From the NCBI GenBank assembly GCA_934045905.1, contig OW203762.1, positions 51,423,411 through 51,487,410 on the forward strand: DNA of 64,000 nt. Direction: 5' to 3'. The DNA comes from Leuctra nigra (lineage: Eukaryota; Arthropoda; Insecta; Plecoptera; Leuctridae). Position numbers and translations under genes: made by a program. The notes under the pieces were generated by a model. That model did no database searches. It saw only the letters and a list, made by a program, of their open reading frames with translations, and was not told the origin of the DNA. Below are positions 46,741-59,900 of this stretch, in pieces (the stretch's first letter is position 1; the number at the start of each line of letters is the position of its first letter).

Positions 46741-47801
46741 TGAAGAAATTGGCACGTACAACAATATATACACCAAATGTGTAATCTTTGAATTTATCTC
46801 ACAAAACAACAAAAAACATGCCAACATTCAATAACCTTGGTAAACAATTCTACCCACAGTGACAAGAGATCTGGTGGCTTATTCCTGTATGCATTTTCAC
46901 TTTCTTATCTTGAACTTTAAGAGCATAGCAACCATTCTTATAGACTTAAGAGAAATAAAATTAACAATATGACTGCTTAAGTAAGAAACTAAAAAGTAAA
47001 AACGTACTGGAATTCCCTCCCCTGGTTCCTCAGCAATATCTTTTGATTATCAACACCTCATATAAATACATGTAAATGGAATTTCGAAAAAATGTGTTGC
47101 AGATTCTCAATTAAAAATATTTGCAAGTTTATGTAAAGCGGTGCCACTTTCACCACCGCAAGCACTCATGAGAAGGTAACTAAAAGAGTGATTGAAGAAG
47201 TGGAGGCCACACCACAGTCAAAGATTATTTCACATTCTTTTGTTTTTCAGTCTCATATTAGCACACATTATCTGTTTAAATCGTATCATATCACTCTAAA
47301 TTTGGGAAAATAATATTTTTAATTTTATACTGCCTGTCGTTTTACTGTGATAAATCACTTTTCTCATGTTGACTATTTGGGTTGAATTTAATGTGCGAGT
47401 AAAAGTCATGTACTTAGTATCCATTGAAATGAAAAGGGTTTGTTCAACAGGTCATTTGGTTTCATGGCAGCCTTATGCTAAGGCAACCCGACAAGCTCCA
47501 GCAGTTATGAATACGTAATTCTACGTTCACATCGGAAATCATTGAATACAAATCATGCTACAAAAATGACACCCAGCTGATGATTGGCCCTTAAAACTGG
47601 CAAATTCCACCATATTATGCAAAGACAAAATTACACAAAAGATGTACAGTATATGCTAAGAAGTGCTTGGCCACCTACATTTACGACTGCAACCGAGTTC
47701 TGGAAGCAGATGGAAACCTCATTGCCCGCAGTTAAGCTTGATTACCTGCATTCTGTTCACACTTGAGTTCTACACAGTAGAAACTACGAGTGGAACAGGA
47801 C

Positions 47802-50800
47802 TTAGTCTACATGTCGTAGTACAGGATTACGGAGGATCAGCGCACTCTCGGCAGATATTATTGGCAGCTCATTCTGACAGTGGTAGTTGACGAGGTGGCT
47901 GACACTCTCAAACATTCGATCTTTGGTGCGAACAATTCCTTCTGGGTCAACAAGCAGCAAGTGTTTCTTGATCCCGCCCTGCATTCCTGTGGAGACAAGG
48001 AGGAGTTACAGCAGTGTCCGGAATCACCATGGCAACTCTTCGGACCGAGGAGTAAAACACTGCTTAGTCACAAACACTGTTTGTTTTGTTTTTTTAACTC
48101 CTTTTTACCTTTATTGTTACTTGTTCATTCAAGAATGGACCTTGTGCAGAAAAAGCGTGTGCAAAATGATTGTACTAAACGAGAGAATGTTTTGGGGTAT
48201 GCGACCGAGTAGCATGTAGCATAGGCTTTTCCCGTGTGCGACCGTGTGGCATGTAGCATAGGCTTTTCCCGTGTGCGACCGTGTAGCATGTAGCATAGGC
48301 TTTTCCCGTGTGCGACCGTGTAGCATGTAGCATAGGCTTTTCCCGTGTGCGTCCGTGTAGCATGTAGCATAGGCTTTTCCCGTGTGCGACCGTGTGGCTT
48401 TTACTGTTAGGCAACTCACGTTTTGGGGTTAATTTATGTTTGAGTGATAATAACAACTGAAATAACACTTACCGAATACTTTTCTTGTATTATTTCCCTC
48501 AAATCACTTACTCAAAGCCACCCAAAGCCTCCAAAATGCTTTAACCCTCTTAGTGCCAGCATTATTTCCTGTATATATGCGAAGAATGCCAGGCCATATT
48601 TTCACAAATTGTTGAGTCACAGTAAAAAGTTGATATCTTTGCTTGTGCTTCACCAAAACTGTTGATTTTTTTTTACATGGTGGTAAAAGTATAATGAGGA
48701 CTTGGACAAAAATTTAGTTCATGATTATTCTTATTGTACATGTTTTATTTTTTTATTTGGATTATAAAAAAAAATAAAAAATAAAAAAAATGTTTATTAT
48801 GCCACAAATTTTGTAATGAATTTTTCCCAACTAAGTGAATATATTTTTTAGATTTACTGATATTTTCTCAACACTCATGATTAATTTCATATTTTTGTGA
48901 TTAAAACTACAGAAGCTATGAAATAATGTATAAAATATATGCCAGCAAAAGTAGACGCCATTTTGAATTAAAAAAATGTCATTTTGCGTCAAAATAGTAA
49001 GAAATCTGTACACAATCGCCACCAAACATTTTTTCAATAAACAACCACACTATTACCAACCCAGTCGATCAAGCAGTTCAACATTCCAAAGACATTAAGA
49101 GGCGCGAGATTTAATTTAAAATTTAGCCGATATATCGGCCCTTGGCAAGTTTCGCACAAACTCTCAGAGCCGATATATCGGCTCTTGGCACTAAGAGGGT
49201 TAAAATAATGTTTAATATCGGAAGTTTCATTCTGTCCGCCGCCGTCTTTAATCATGGTAGAAAACAAGATGTGAAAGACCACCAGCATTTCAAATAATCC
49301 ATTAATAAAATATTTCATCTATAAAATGTACTTATTACAATTGTTTTATTGCTTACCATAACTTGTATCTAGTCAAGGAAACAGATGGTTCATACTCTAT
49401 CTCTCTCTGCTCCATATAAAAACATGTTTATGATATGGGTCAGAGAGAGGCAGAGTATGAACCGTCTAGTTTCCCTGACTGCACTAGGTAATACTAATCT
49501 ATACTAATGTATTTACAATGTCTAATCGGCTCAAAATCATTGAAAACAATAATAAATTTTGAATTTGAAATAATGCTCCAACTAGGAAGTTGCTGGGAAG
49601 TAGCCTTAAAGCACAAGCCACACGGTCGCACACGGCAAAAGCCATGGTGCCACACGGTCGCATCCCCCAAAACATTCTCTCGTTTAGTTCCATCTTTTCC
49701 CACGCGCTTTTCCCGCATAAGGTCCATCAAGATAGTGCTCATGCTGGATAAACAAAATGTGATACATCTGTAAAGTGTAGATATCTTTCAATATTCACCA
49801 AGATAGATATATCTAGACTTTATGGATATTAAAAGTTGATATTCTTGTACTGATAAGAGGAGACAACTAGTGTCCAAAATGCACCGAACCGAATTTACAA
49901 CCCCAGACCTCCTCCCTCGACTGTTTCCATCAAAGTTCAACCAACCACTTTTACTTTTATACATATGCCCCACAAACAAGTTATTGCAGAACTTACCAGT
50001 TAGTACATACTGTCCCCAGGAACCCTGAGACTCGCGTACCAAGAAATCTCCATCCTGTAAAGTCAGTCATTGTATTATATTATGCCAAACAGAAATCTGC
50101 AACTTACGTCCGGCGATAAGAAACTTACCTTCAATAACAAGCTCTCTGCGTGTTGCCGTGACACCGGTCCATGGAACCATGGCTCCTTCTGGAGTTCCAC
50201 TCGGATCAGAGAACCAAACGGTTCTGGTAGCAAGAAAACGCAAGAAAACTTTTGACTACTGCTTCATAAGAATGTGTGGAGTCGAGTTCTTATGATTTTA
50301 ACGTAACATGAACTGAAAAACTGGGACTGTGAGTGTTTGCAGGAGAGATCTAGCGCATATTTAATGCAATTATTCAATTTGGATTCGTCTTAAAATGCAA
50401 TATTAAAATCCAAGCATACAACAATGAGAACAGTAAGTATGTTAACTTAACCAATTTAAGCCTGCCAAAAGCAGTGCAGTGAAGAATGACAGAAAATCAT
50501 GAATTAAAACTGAGTTAATGATGAAGACTGGGTAAGAGGGTATGATTGGACTCCATTATTTCAACTCTGTGTTTGTAGGATTGATTAAAATTTAAAATGT
50601 AAATTGGTTTGAAAACGTGTAGGTATTTCCAAGAATTGGGCTCCTGTTGAGACACTGAAAGTATGGAGATGGAGAAGATAAACTCACGCATGTCGAAGAC
50701 GTCGCGCACGTCGTTGACGTAATCGTGCTCTCTGCGTGGGGCTGGGACTGGCGCCTGAACTTCACAGTTCAAGTCGATTAGGTTGCTGGTGACCCCTTCT

Positions 50801-53800
50801 GAAACCACAAAATGCAAGTGTTTAACATACATCAAACAATTCAATATCCACTCCTTAAATAAGCACACTAGTAGATACTAGCGTCAATAGATACTTTCAA
50901 TGGTGTTAACGATCATACTATTCTGCAATATAACGACGAAACGATGAAGAATGGTGGAAGAAAGGGTAATAGAAGGGAGCAGATATTATAATTAGCAACG
51001 ATTTTAGGTAACCTAACTATAAGGGATAGGGCAGGGGTCGGCAACCTTTTTTAGTGAAGGAGCCAATTTCCCAAAAATTCATAAATTAGATAATAATGGG
51101 AGCCGCAGTAGAGGCAATCAAATATAATACACCGAAAATAAAATTTTAATTACCAGTTTATTTTGATATTTTGACGAAGCCCCCCAGTCGTTGTTCCCCA
51201 GTTTTTGTCCCGCAGGGCGTTTTCAGAATTTCAAGAATTTAAAAGTGATTCTGGGACTCTAAAATAACAAACTGAAACAAATAACCTTTCCAATTGTTGC
51301 CCCGCAGGGAGTTTTTTTAGGATTTTAACCACTTCAAAGTGATTCTAGGAAAATAAAATGAACAAACTCAATCAAATAACCATCTAATTGTTGCCCCGCA
51401 GGGCGTTTTTGTCGAATTTTAAAAATGTTCGATTCCAGGTCTTTTTTTTAATTATCAAGAAGAGCCATTCAAGAACCATCAAGGAGCCACAGGTGCCGAC
51501 CCCTGGGATAGGGCGATGCAGGTCGGTCACTAGTTAGCATTGAGGGAGGTCACTTTAAAATGAGAGTATTTCTTGGGGGGGGGGGGGGGGGGGAGGTGTT
51601 GTTCCGTTATGACATGGATTTTGATTTAGTAATTGCAATATTTTTTTTATATTATTTTATAATACTGGGTGGTTATTCTAGATTTCCTTCTCGTCTCGTA
51701 TCAATTGTTACGGTGTCACCCACCACCTTGTTAGAATAGCCCTCCTGAGTAAAATATGGATCTAAACAGTAAGTAGGTACCTACATCATCTAATCTAATG
51801 CCTGTCAAAAATGTTTTGCGCGTTTTAGTTTTGAGTAGATGTGTCTCGATGGTAGCGCAATCCAACTGGGAGAAAGTTTAGCTAATGCCCTATCCTTTCC
51901 AGCTACTTTCTGCCTATTGACTGCTAGGGAAACTATTAAAAACATCAGTCAGGAAGGAAGAACAGCTGCGGGAATCGAACCCGATACCTCCAGAGTGCAA
52001 GCCCTGTACTCTGGACCCTTAACCAATATCACGAAATGATAGGACGGTGCTAGTTAGCACGGTGCTACCTATTTTAATAACCCGTAGTAGCACCGACCTT
52101 GAACTCAGCACCATCGTAGCACCAACATTTCGCGATATTAGGTAAGGGTCCTGAGTGCTTTCACCTGAGCCAGCTTGCTCGATTCATTTTAGGTACCTAT
52201 AGGCTGTTCAATTTACGCTTACAACGCCGTTAGGGTGTAACTAAGCAGCACCATCCTGACCTTCCACCTGTTGCCAACCTAAACTCTCCAAAGTAAATCA
52301 GCTAATGAATGTGACACCTAAGTTCTAGCTGATTTCATTTTGTTGTGTTGGTGCTAGCGTAGTACATCATTTTCGTTGCCATCTTCACCACCATAGTCAT
52401 TGTAAAGAAGATTTGAACAAATTGTATGTCAATATATTGTATAATACTGTCAGTACTCAAGTCTAATACTACGTCTATCCTAGTGGTTGTGTTGAGCAGA
52501 CTGTGTAGGGCACTAAGAACCAACCTCGAACAGTGGGCAGCGGAGGCACTGGTGGCGGCCCGGCTTCTGGGGGGATCTTCCCTGGTAGATCGTTATAGTA
52601 GTCTCTATCTGGCGGCGGTCGAGTCAAGAACTGTTGAAATCTCAGCTCGAAGGCCTGACCGATGGTGATGATCACATCCTGGGCCAGACCTCCGCCACAC
52701 TCCAGCACGTAGCAAGCTCTCCAGTCCTTCGTGTCTTTAGCTACGTATGACACAAAGTCCAATGTGTCCTGATAAACAAACAATGCACTTTAGACCATGG
52801 TCAAACAGACCCAAATTGTTTTGAACTCTGTTGCTTGGTTAAAATTTAAAAAAAAAACTTCTGAGGGGAGGATCCAATCAATTTGAAATGTTCTACGTCA
52901 GAACAACATTTCTTTCATAAAACGTTAGAAAGTTTCAGCCAATTCCTACGTAAATGGATAAAATTTTAAGACCAACATTAGGTCTCATATTTTACTTATT
53001 TTCAACCCAATCGGGCAAGTAGGCACTACATTTGTTGCCATTTTAAGAGTTTTGAAACAGCTGTCAAGAGAATTATGGAAAAGTACCTAATTAACGGCAC
53101 ACAGATCTGTTATTCAATTCTTCCAGAGTGTAGGTACATGGAAATTCTTTAATTGAGTGGATTGTGTTAAAATGTTAAATAATACTTGAGTTGGGTTTAT
53201 TAATTTCACTGAAAATGTGTAACTAACTACGTACCTCATGATAAAATGTTGGTCTCACTATCCACTCAATAATGATTGATGACCATGCAAAATTTCATCA
53301 TGATGGGACCCAATGGGTAATTTTCACTATTCTACCTACCAATCAGATATTTTTTCTTACAAACCAATAAGTACCTACCTAGTATTAGTAAACATAATAT
53401 TTTTAAAGATTCTTGAAAATTTACATCACTAGTCCTCACATGTTTACATGTGTTTACATATTGTGTTTACATGTGTTTACATGTGTAATGTATGTAACAT
53501 TCGACAGGGTTTAAACGTTTACTAAAATACACAGGTTTTCCCACAGACCAGTGTCCAGCAATTTTTTAAACAAATTGATTTTTTTAGTAGGTAGTTCTAA
53601 AACTGCTTCCAGGTGGGTAGTAGATTTAGAATAGTTTACATAGTTAGGTACATACCGTATCGCCTCCTGAAGCGAATGAGATTCGAGGCATATCGTGTCG
53701 TGCAATTGGCTGGCCAGATTCCAGTGTAGCCAACACGAGACCACTGCTCGAGATGTTCAGCTTAACATTGGCCCCGGCATGATCCATTATTGGCCGATCT

Positions 53801-55409
53801 GAGATGGCTCGGCAAACATGTTTATCAACCTTACGCTTCTTGTCTTGAGTCTTCAAACCTGCCGCTTCACACACACGTGTAATGCATTCCCTACGGCACA
53901 AACAGACGTGTTATTGGCTGTATCAACTATACAATGTTCGGGATGTAATATTGATATGTTGTGTCGTGTTTCACAACCTCTTCATGAAGTCTTGAAAACT
54001 AAGAGCTAAAGTGTTGGTACCTACTTTTAGTTCATACTTCTTTCTTTTTAAATGTAAACTAGGAATAATATCGACTTCAGGTTGCAAAAGCTAATTTTAG
54101 AAAAAGGAATTGATCTTACTTTGCAACTTGAGAGCGAGTGTCAAAATCCAAACTTTTCATTGATGTATGAACTTCCAAACAGCCTATGTACTGTGAACAG
54201 AAAGGGAAATCATAATTAGATGCAATCTGTTCAACATATGTAGAGGTACATACCAATTACAATCATCTAGCCAGTTTCACAAAATATCTGAGCTTTAGAC
54301 ATCAAAGTACTCTAGGTAATGTCTACACCGACACCGAGTCTAAAATAAACTTTTTGTAGGTACCTACCTACCTACTACCTACCTATTTGTCTCTCAAGCT
54401 GAACTTAAATTATCATAGATTCACAAAATCTTATTTGATTAATATCAAAGTTGATTAAGATTGGATGAATGATAAATGGAAATTTGGAAGAAATAAACAA
54501 TGAAGATTGTGTGATCACTGATCATTTGATCAATCGAAGTGTGATGACAAAACTGGGACCCAAACCCAGGCTCTCTCATTTGCCGCATGTTTCATTTGTC
54601 ATTACAGATTAGTTTGTACATCAGGCTTGGAGGGAACAGTCGCATCTCCCCAGCCATTTCCTCGGTCGAAAGACCATCAACTCAATATCATCGTGCCATT
54701 GCAAACTATTTTACGCCGGGTAGGACCAACTCTGGATTAAGTTAGGTAACTATCGATGGTTAACCAATGAATCCAGTTAGCGCGAATTCCACAGCCAATA
54801 GGATTCACTAAATTCCACTAAATCCAAAGTTGGTCCTACCTGGCCTTAGGGCAGCACCCCTCGGGTCACACCATAGACTGTGGAACTCGAATACCTAATT
54901 AATCACAAAAATTATTTGAAGTCCTTCCTTGTTATTAATGTCATCATTTACTCAATCACCAGGGTCTCCCCAGGCCTGGAAAAAAACTCACCACCACCCA
55001 GCAATCGATTCTACCCTTTCTTTTCAGAGTACCTACAGACCTAGAAGCATCAGCCATCAGTTTAATTTTGCTTCACAGATCCGCTATCGCAGGAAGCAAC
55101 TTCTTACAGAGACAAACAAATGTAATGTTCGATAATCTTAGAAACTTTAATCAACAACTCATTACCTACCTAGGAAATCGAGTAAATAGTGTCCGGTACT
55201 CTCCCGCGAGATAAGCGCAATTTCATATTGACATAGCCTATTTCCACAATCACTGTGGTGATGGTGGGTGGTAGGTAAAAGATTTCACTTACCCTAACAG
55301 CATAGCTAATCCCCTCCTTCGTAATGAGTTGATCAGGATGGAGCCAGCCTCGGGCAGGTTTACTAACAAAACCTGCAGACCCTGGAGTTTCCGGAAGAGG
55401 TCGAGGCAT
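47802..55409 (-). CDS. Shc: Shc adaptor protein (8 exons, 371 aa)
   Basis: Exons are 55409-55293, 54190-54120, 53890-53656, 52768-52525, 50798-50688, 50223-50129, 50054-49997 and 47986-47802; phases all agree. A PTB domain covers about residues 20-190 ([52 protein letters not shown]). The CH1 region has [11 protein letters not shown] (Tyr198/199) and DYVNDV (Tyr249), YxN sites that, once phosphorylated, bind the Grb2/Drk SH2 domain. The SH2 domain spans about 275-365: WFHG, FLVRES with Arg298, then [16 protein letters not shown]. It links receptor tyrosine kinases to Ras/MAPK at the plasma membrane. There is no long CH2 extension, so this is the p46/p52-like and Drosophila-like form. It is shorter than the fly protein, mainly in CH1. 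Confidence 0.95.
48201..48397. repeat. 37-bp minisatellite, about 5.3 units, in Shc intron 7
   Basis: Units start at 48201, 48238, 48275, 48312, 48349 and 48386. Each has gcgaccgtgtagcatgtagc then ataggcttttcccgtgt; one unit has gcgtcc. Flanking DNA (48130-48200) recurs, inverted, at 49620-49735, where only about one and a half units are present. Confidence 0.92.
48545..49199. mobile_element. piggyBac-like MITE, copy 1 (655 bp), Shc intron 7
   Basis: TTAA flanks both ends (48541-48544 and 49200-49203). The termini CCCTCTTAGTGCCA and TGGCACTAAGAGGG are exact inverted repeats. TTAA duplication and CCC...GGG ends are the piggyBac signature. The right subterminal part has two gccgatatatcggc palindromes. 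The interior is AT-rich without a transposase. A second family member lies at 61540-62201. Confidence 0.88.
49370..49481. mobile_element. Palindromic MITE, copy B (112 bp), Shc intron 7
   Basis: It is the inverse of copy A at 38111: it starts TAGTCAAGGAAACAGATGG (lacking one 'ct') and ends CTAGTTTCCCTGACTG. Arms of about 45 bp carry the gagagagatagagtatga word. Flanking TA is not clear on both sides, so target duplication is degenerate. Confidence 0.8.
49616..49735 (-). repeat. Inverted second copy of the 48.13-48.40 kb repeat
   Basis: Read on the minus strand it contains actaaacgagagaatgtttt, 'gatgcgaccgtgtggc' and 'gcttttgccgtgtgcgaccg', matching 48175-48250. It also has a 'ggaccttatgcgggaaaagc' version of 48137-48158. 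It therefore represents the same dispersed sequence before or after expansion of the 37-bp array. Confidence 0.7.
51032..51505. mobile_element. hAT-like non-autonomous element, 474 bp, perfect 8-bp target duplication
   Basis: It starts CAGGGGTCGGCAACC and ends GGTGCCGACCCCTG. GGATAGGG lies on both sides (51024-51031 and 51506-51513). Inside are three repeats with 'ttgccccgcagggcgttttt' style words followed by gaatttaaaaagtgattct-like sequence. There is no coding capacity. It is in Shc intron 4. A truncated reverse copy is at about 60715-60939. Confidence 0.9.
51836..52175. mobile_element. tRNA-like SINE remnants in opposite orientations
   Basis: On the minus strand, 51970-52030 reads ttaagggtccagagtacagg, gcttgcactctggaggtatc and gggttcgattcccgc. 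This has an anticodon-type stem (ccagag/ctctgg) and a T-arm with a Pol III B box. It lacks a proper acceptor stem. At 52132-52165 on the plus strand, 'gcgatattaggtaagggtcctgag' repeats the same head ('gtgatattggttaagggtccagag'). This supports retroposed tRNA-related pieces, not a functional tRNA. Confidence 0.45.
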
Positions 55410-56967
55410 TTTTCTGATTTTAAAGCCTGTTTGTGCTACTAACTCAGTATATTATTATATAATTGTGTAATATAAGGTAGGTAGGTCTTTCCACAGAAGT
55501 AGGTAAGCCTAGGGGGTAGGAGGTTCACCTAATGTCAGAACCTGAGTACAAAACAAACACAATTATGGACACCGTGGTAGGTATATGTATAAAGTATGAT
55601 AACGTGTCCTTCAATAAAATATAATATATATAAACACTTTGGTACCTAAGGCGAGCATATTAACTTTTATAATTTAATTCAAAGCACGAGCAACATTCAA
55701 CAAGCTTATCAATCAACAGATGACGACCATTTTGATTCCTAGTAAAAACCACTGCCTTGTAGATTATGGAACAAAATCAAAACCTAGCGGATATTTCATT
55801 GTACTATACGAATGGAGGAAAATTTCAAATCATAGCAAAAGTTGGATAACGAAAACCGAGATATTTCCATTTTTTTTAAATGTTATGCTAGAAGTTGTGT
55901 GGTTACGTTAGAAAAATGCAATACATATACTACATATACCTAACAAAAAATGGTAGCTTACTTTTCACTTCAATTTGAAGATAAATCTAGGTCTCTATGA
56001 TTATTTATTTTCTGTTTAATTAAAATGTATTTCGTAAAAAATTCCAGTTATGAAATTGACAATTCCTTGACCTTCAAAATGTATGAAATAAAATTTGCTC
56101 TTCGAAAAGAATCTTCAAAAAGATTTTCATCAATAGTTAATACCGAAGTATGGACATCCATTTTGAGATTCAGTGAACTACTGTTATGCACCAGCAAGTG
56201 CAACTAAACAAGAAAGGAATCTGACCCAATGGTAGGTAGGTATGATAGTGCCAAGAAAGATCAATCTCAAATATTCATTAAATTTTAATGTAGGTAGGTA
56301 ATTTGTACATCTGTACACTGTATTAACACGAAGTTAAAGTCACTACGTAATTCCATGCATGAACAAAAACATTTATAAGTTGACAAAAATGTAGAAATGT
56401 GTTTCAGTTCATGTCCTTAAATTAATCATGATTAGCAAAATGTAAAAAAAAAAACATTAAAATTACTTATCATTTGTAGACAAGCAATATTCATCCCATG
56501 AGAGAAAGGAAACAGAATCACACAAAGTTTGCATTGTTGGTTTTGTTCATGCAACTTGACAATGATGCCAAATGTCCGCTTAAAAGGTAAATCAGCCGCG
56601 TTGAGCTTTCATGCTTATTTTATTTGACAATAAAAGTGCAAAATGCAAGAAATGTAGCATTCTTGCGTCTATTCTGTTTCCATTCTCTTGTAGAACAGAT
56701 ATTAATAACATTAAGAAAAAAATTAGTTCTTATTATTTAAAACAATACAATACAAAGCCTATTTGCTGATTATTATAAGTAGATTAATAAGTACTAATTG
56801 ATAAAATACAGTTATTGGACACAAAATATAGAACTAAAAATTGGTAGGAAAGCCCTAAGAAAAATTGTGAAAATTAACATAGTCGTAAGACGCACTGAAA
56901 AAGGCTAGATACAAAATGTCTCAGTTCCTCCCAAGTTATGCCACACATAAGAGAGCCTGTGATGTCC
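55410..56967. other. Intergenic DNA between Shc 5' end and CycB 3' end
   Basis: It should hold Shc 5' UTR and promoter and the CycB 3' UTR. It is AT-rich with (taggtaggt)-type words. No coding gene is recognised; the small open frames at 55.7-56.2 kb have no signature. Confidence 0.5.
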
Positions 56968-59900
56968 TCATTCATCTTGTCCACTCGCCAGCTTCTTCAG
57001 CTCTTCACTCTGTAACTCCGGTCTGCAGCTAATACTGTGGTTCTTGGCACTGGCATACTTCTTGCGTATTGCTTGTTGCGAGGACGTTGGTGACTTCACG
57101 ACGACGACCGCCAACCGCCGGACAACAAGTGCCATGTCGTCCAGAGTGTACGTGGAACACTTCACCATAGTGCTGTTCCAGACAGATGGTTTGTATTCAT
57201 TCAGCAGCCACATTGATAGGAACGAAGCTGCAGCGGCAACGATTGACGGAGCCAAGTGACACATTGAGTAATCAAGCAATGAGAGCTCTAAAAAATACTT
57301 TGACAAAAAGTGTACCTCGGGACTAGCATGACTGACTTTTGAGAAACGTCGTAAGAATTGCAGTGGTACAGGCCGACCAAAGTTGAACTTGAGAGTTTGA
57401 AGAATGCAGCCTTCCATTTCCAGTATCTGTTTTTTTGTATAAGCATTGTCCGTGATGTAGACAAAGTCCCCGACGTCTGGAGCAAACTGCTCTTCATACT
57501 TGCAAGCAATAGACATAGCTGACACTCCAACCAGCTGCAGCTTCTTCCGTTCGATGGTTCTGTAGTCTTGCAAAAAGCGGTCAATAATGGCCGCTGTGAG
57601 GTAGAGTGATTCTGGCAGGAGTTTGAATTGTTGGTGTACATCTGCCAGCCAGTCGATAAGAATGGATCGCATTCGACTCGTTATGTCTTGACCGCTCAGG
57701 TGATCGGGGCGTACTTTGTATTGGTCCTGGAGAGAAATTTTTTAAAATCATTTCTGTTTCTACATTGGTAGTTTCAAGTTTGTATGTACAAGGTCAAGAA
57801 CACACTTTAAATTTGCGACCAGGTTGGAATTCATTCAAATCACGCACAAGATTTGACTTGGGATTTTACCTCAAATACATCAACACTTGCTCACATTTGG
57901 AATAATTGTATGTAATTATGTAAAAGGACTGAAGTTCACAAATTACAGAATATTGAAGTATTAGTATGCAGGGACTGGAGCCGAAACCGAAAAGAACCGT
58001 TATTTTTATAAGAACTGGAACCCACATTAATTTTTTAAGTGCAACCGGAAACTTTATTTATAATTTACATTTATTTGGGTTCGATAACGGTTCCATAAGG
58101 GTTCTTTAAAGAATTATTTTACCATTTATGGTTTAAATGGTTTATAGTTTCAAATATATGATCACTTTCTGTGCCTTAAGTTCACAATTTAACGTGATTT
58201 AAAAAAAATAAATCAAATTTTTGTCTGAATTTCATGGAACCGATTGGAAGTTTATAGAACCGAAATGAAACCGGAACCGTTATTTTATTTTTTCCAGGAA
58301 CTGGAACCCGTATGTTTAAAAACTTGGAACCGGTACCGGAACCAATATTCAATTGGGTTCCAATCCCTGCTAGGTAGTGTATGTACGACTGTGTGAATCA
58401 GATACAAAAATGAGCTGATCGCAAGAATCAATTAAATGTTTGTTGGTTGGTACGATGTATGTAGTAAAACAATTGAACGTACAGGTAACAATTAAAAGGG
58501 TATTTTGGCTGATAAAATACAGCAAAATAAGGGGAAAAATATGGTTGTACATGGTACATAGGTAAATATGGAAGATTTTTGCAATGAAGCAATCCTCAAT
58601 GAAATGCCATGGTTGAGTCCAAAGAGACTTTCAAAATGACAATAAAAAATTGGCTACACACTGATCATTACCTACTCAGTACCTCATGAACTAAAGTTAA
58701 TAAATAACTTTCGACATCATAAGGTCCACTAGGCATAAGCCTTATGACGTGATAATATTTCAAGAATAGCAGTTATGTACGACGTGACTATTGTAATTGT
58801 TTTTCACGGAAATCATAAATTATGAGTGTAGGTACGCCAGACATTTGAAGAATTCAGAAATTAGAATGAATGTACATCCATGTTAAAAGCATCTCTTCCT
58901 TTTAGGGTAGGTAACATTCATGTAAAAAATTACTTGCCTCCAAATATTTCAGATACTGAAAAATATCAGTGATGTAGATTGCTACCAGCAATGGGTCTTC
59001 TTCATCGTCCAATAAATCAGGTGGAAGTACTTGGGTGGCCAATGCAGTTTCTTGGGTGGCCAATGCAGTCTCATGGGTTGCCAATGCAGTTTCTTGGGTG
59101 GCCAATGCTGTCTTGGCCTCCGCCGGGAGGGTGACCACTTTCGTCGCATTATTGGTCTTTACTAGCAACAATGGTTTCTTGCTGGTTGCAGCTGCCGACA
59201 CCTTGGGTAGAACCACTGTGGACGCAGCTCTGAGCACAGGTCTTGGCTTTGCGATGGCTTTAGATGGAACACTAAAGAAAAATGTAAATTTTTATTTACC
59301 TACACTACTTTCTTGCCGATGTAGTAGAATAGAACTTCAGATGTCAATCTGCATGCTGTTCTGTTGCAAGGAAACTAACACTTAGAACTTCAGATGTCAA
59401 TCTACATGCTGTTCTGTTGGAAGGAAACTAACAGTGTTGGGTAAATGTTAGTTTTTGCCTCAATTCAACTTGAAGAGTGTTAGTTTCCAGTGTTGGGTAG
59501 GAACGGAACGAAATAGTTCCGTTCCTAGGAACTAGTTCTTTTTCGTAGGAACTATGGAACGTCTTAGTTCCTTTTTTCTAGGGAGGAACTATGGAACGGT
59601 TTAGTTCCTTTTTTTGAGGAACTGTAACGATTTTTTCTAAGTTCCTTTTTTTTAAACTTGACTGTACTTTTACTCCGAAAAACTGCACTCGTCTAGAAGC
59701 CACATATTATTTGGTTAATTCAAAAGGAACTAGTTCCAGTTCCAAGTTCCTCGCCGAAAAAAGGAACTAGTTCCAGTTCCTTCAATAATGAAAGGAACTA
59801 TTCCGTTCCTAGTTCCTTTATAAAAGGAACTTAGTTCCTTTTAGTTCCATTTTAAAGACCTTTGTAATTTTAATTGGAACATTAGCACATGCAATCTGCA

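Larger units (their letters stand above)
40583..47801. other. Intergenic DNA between ABCG 5' end and Shc 3' end
   Basis: It contains ABCG upstream sequence (GC-rich to about 40740), a GAGAATTCTC-rich segment (41605-42092), an inverted repeat (43140-43409), a 43-bp minisatellite (43461-43612), a hAT-like element (45374-46342), a fragment of the same family at 44206, and long poly-C tracts at 42627-42644 and 44001-44019. No host gene is recognised. Confidence 0.6.

Noticed and set aside
51960..52035. A functional tRNA gene on the minus strand
   Set aside because: There is a T-arm and an anticodon-like stem, but no closing acceptor stem, and the second partial copy nearby points to a SINE.
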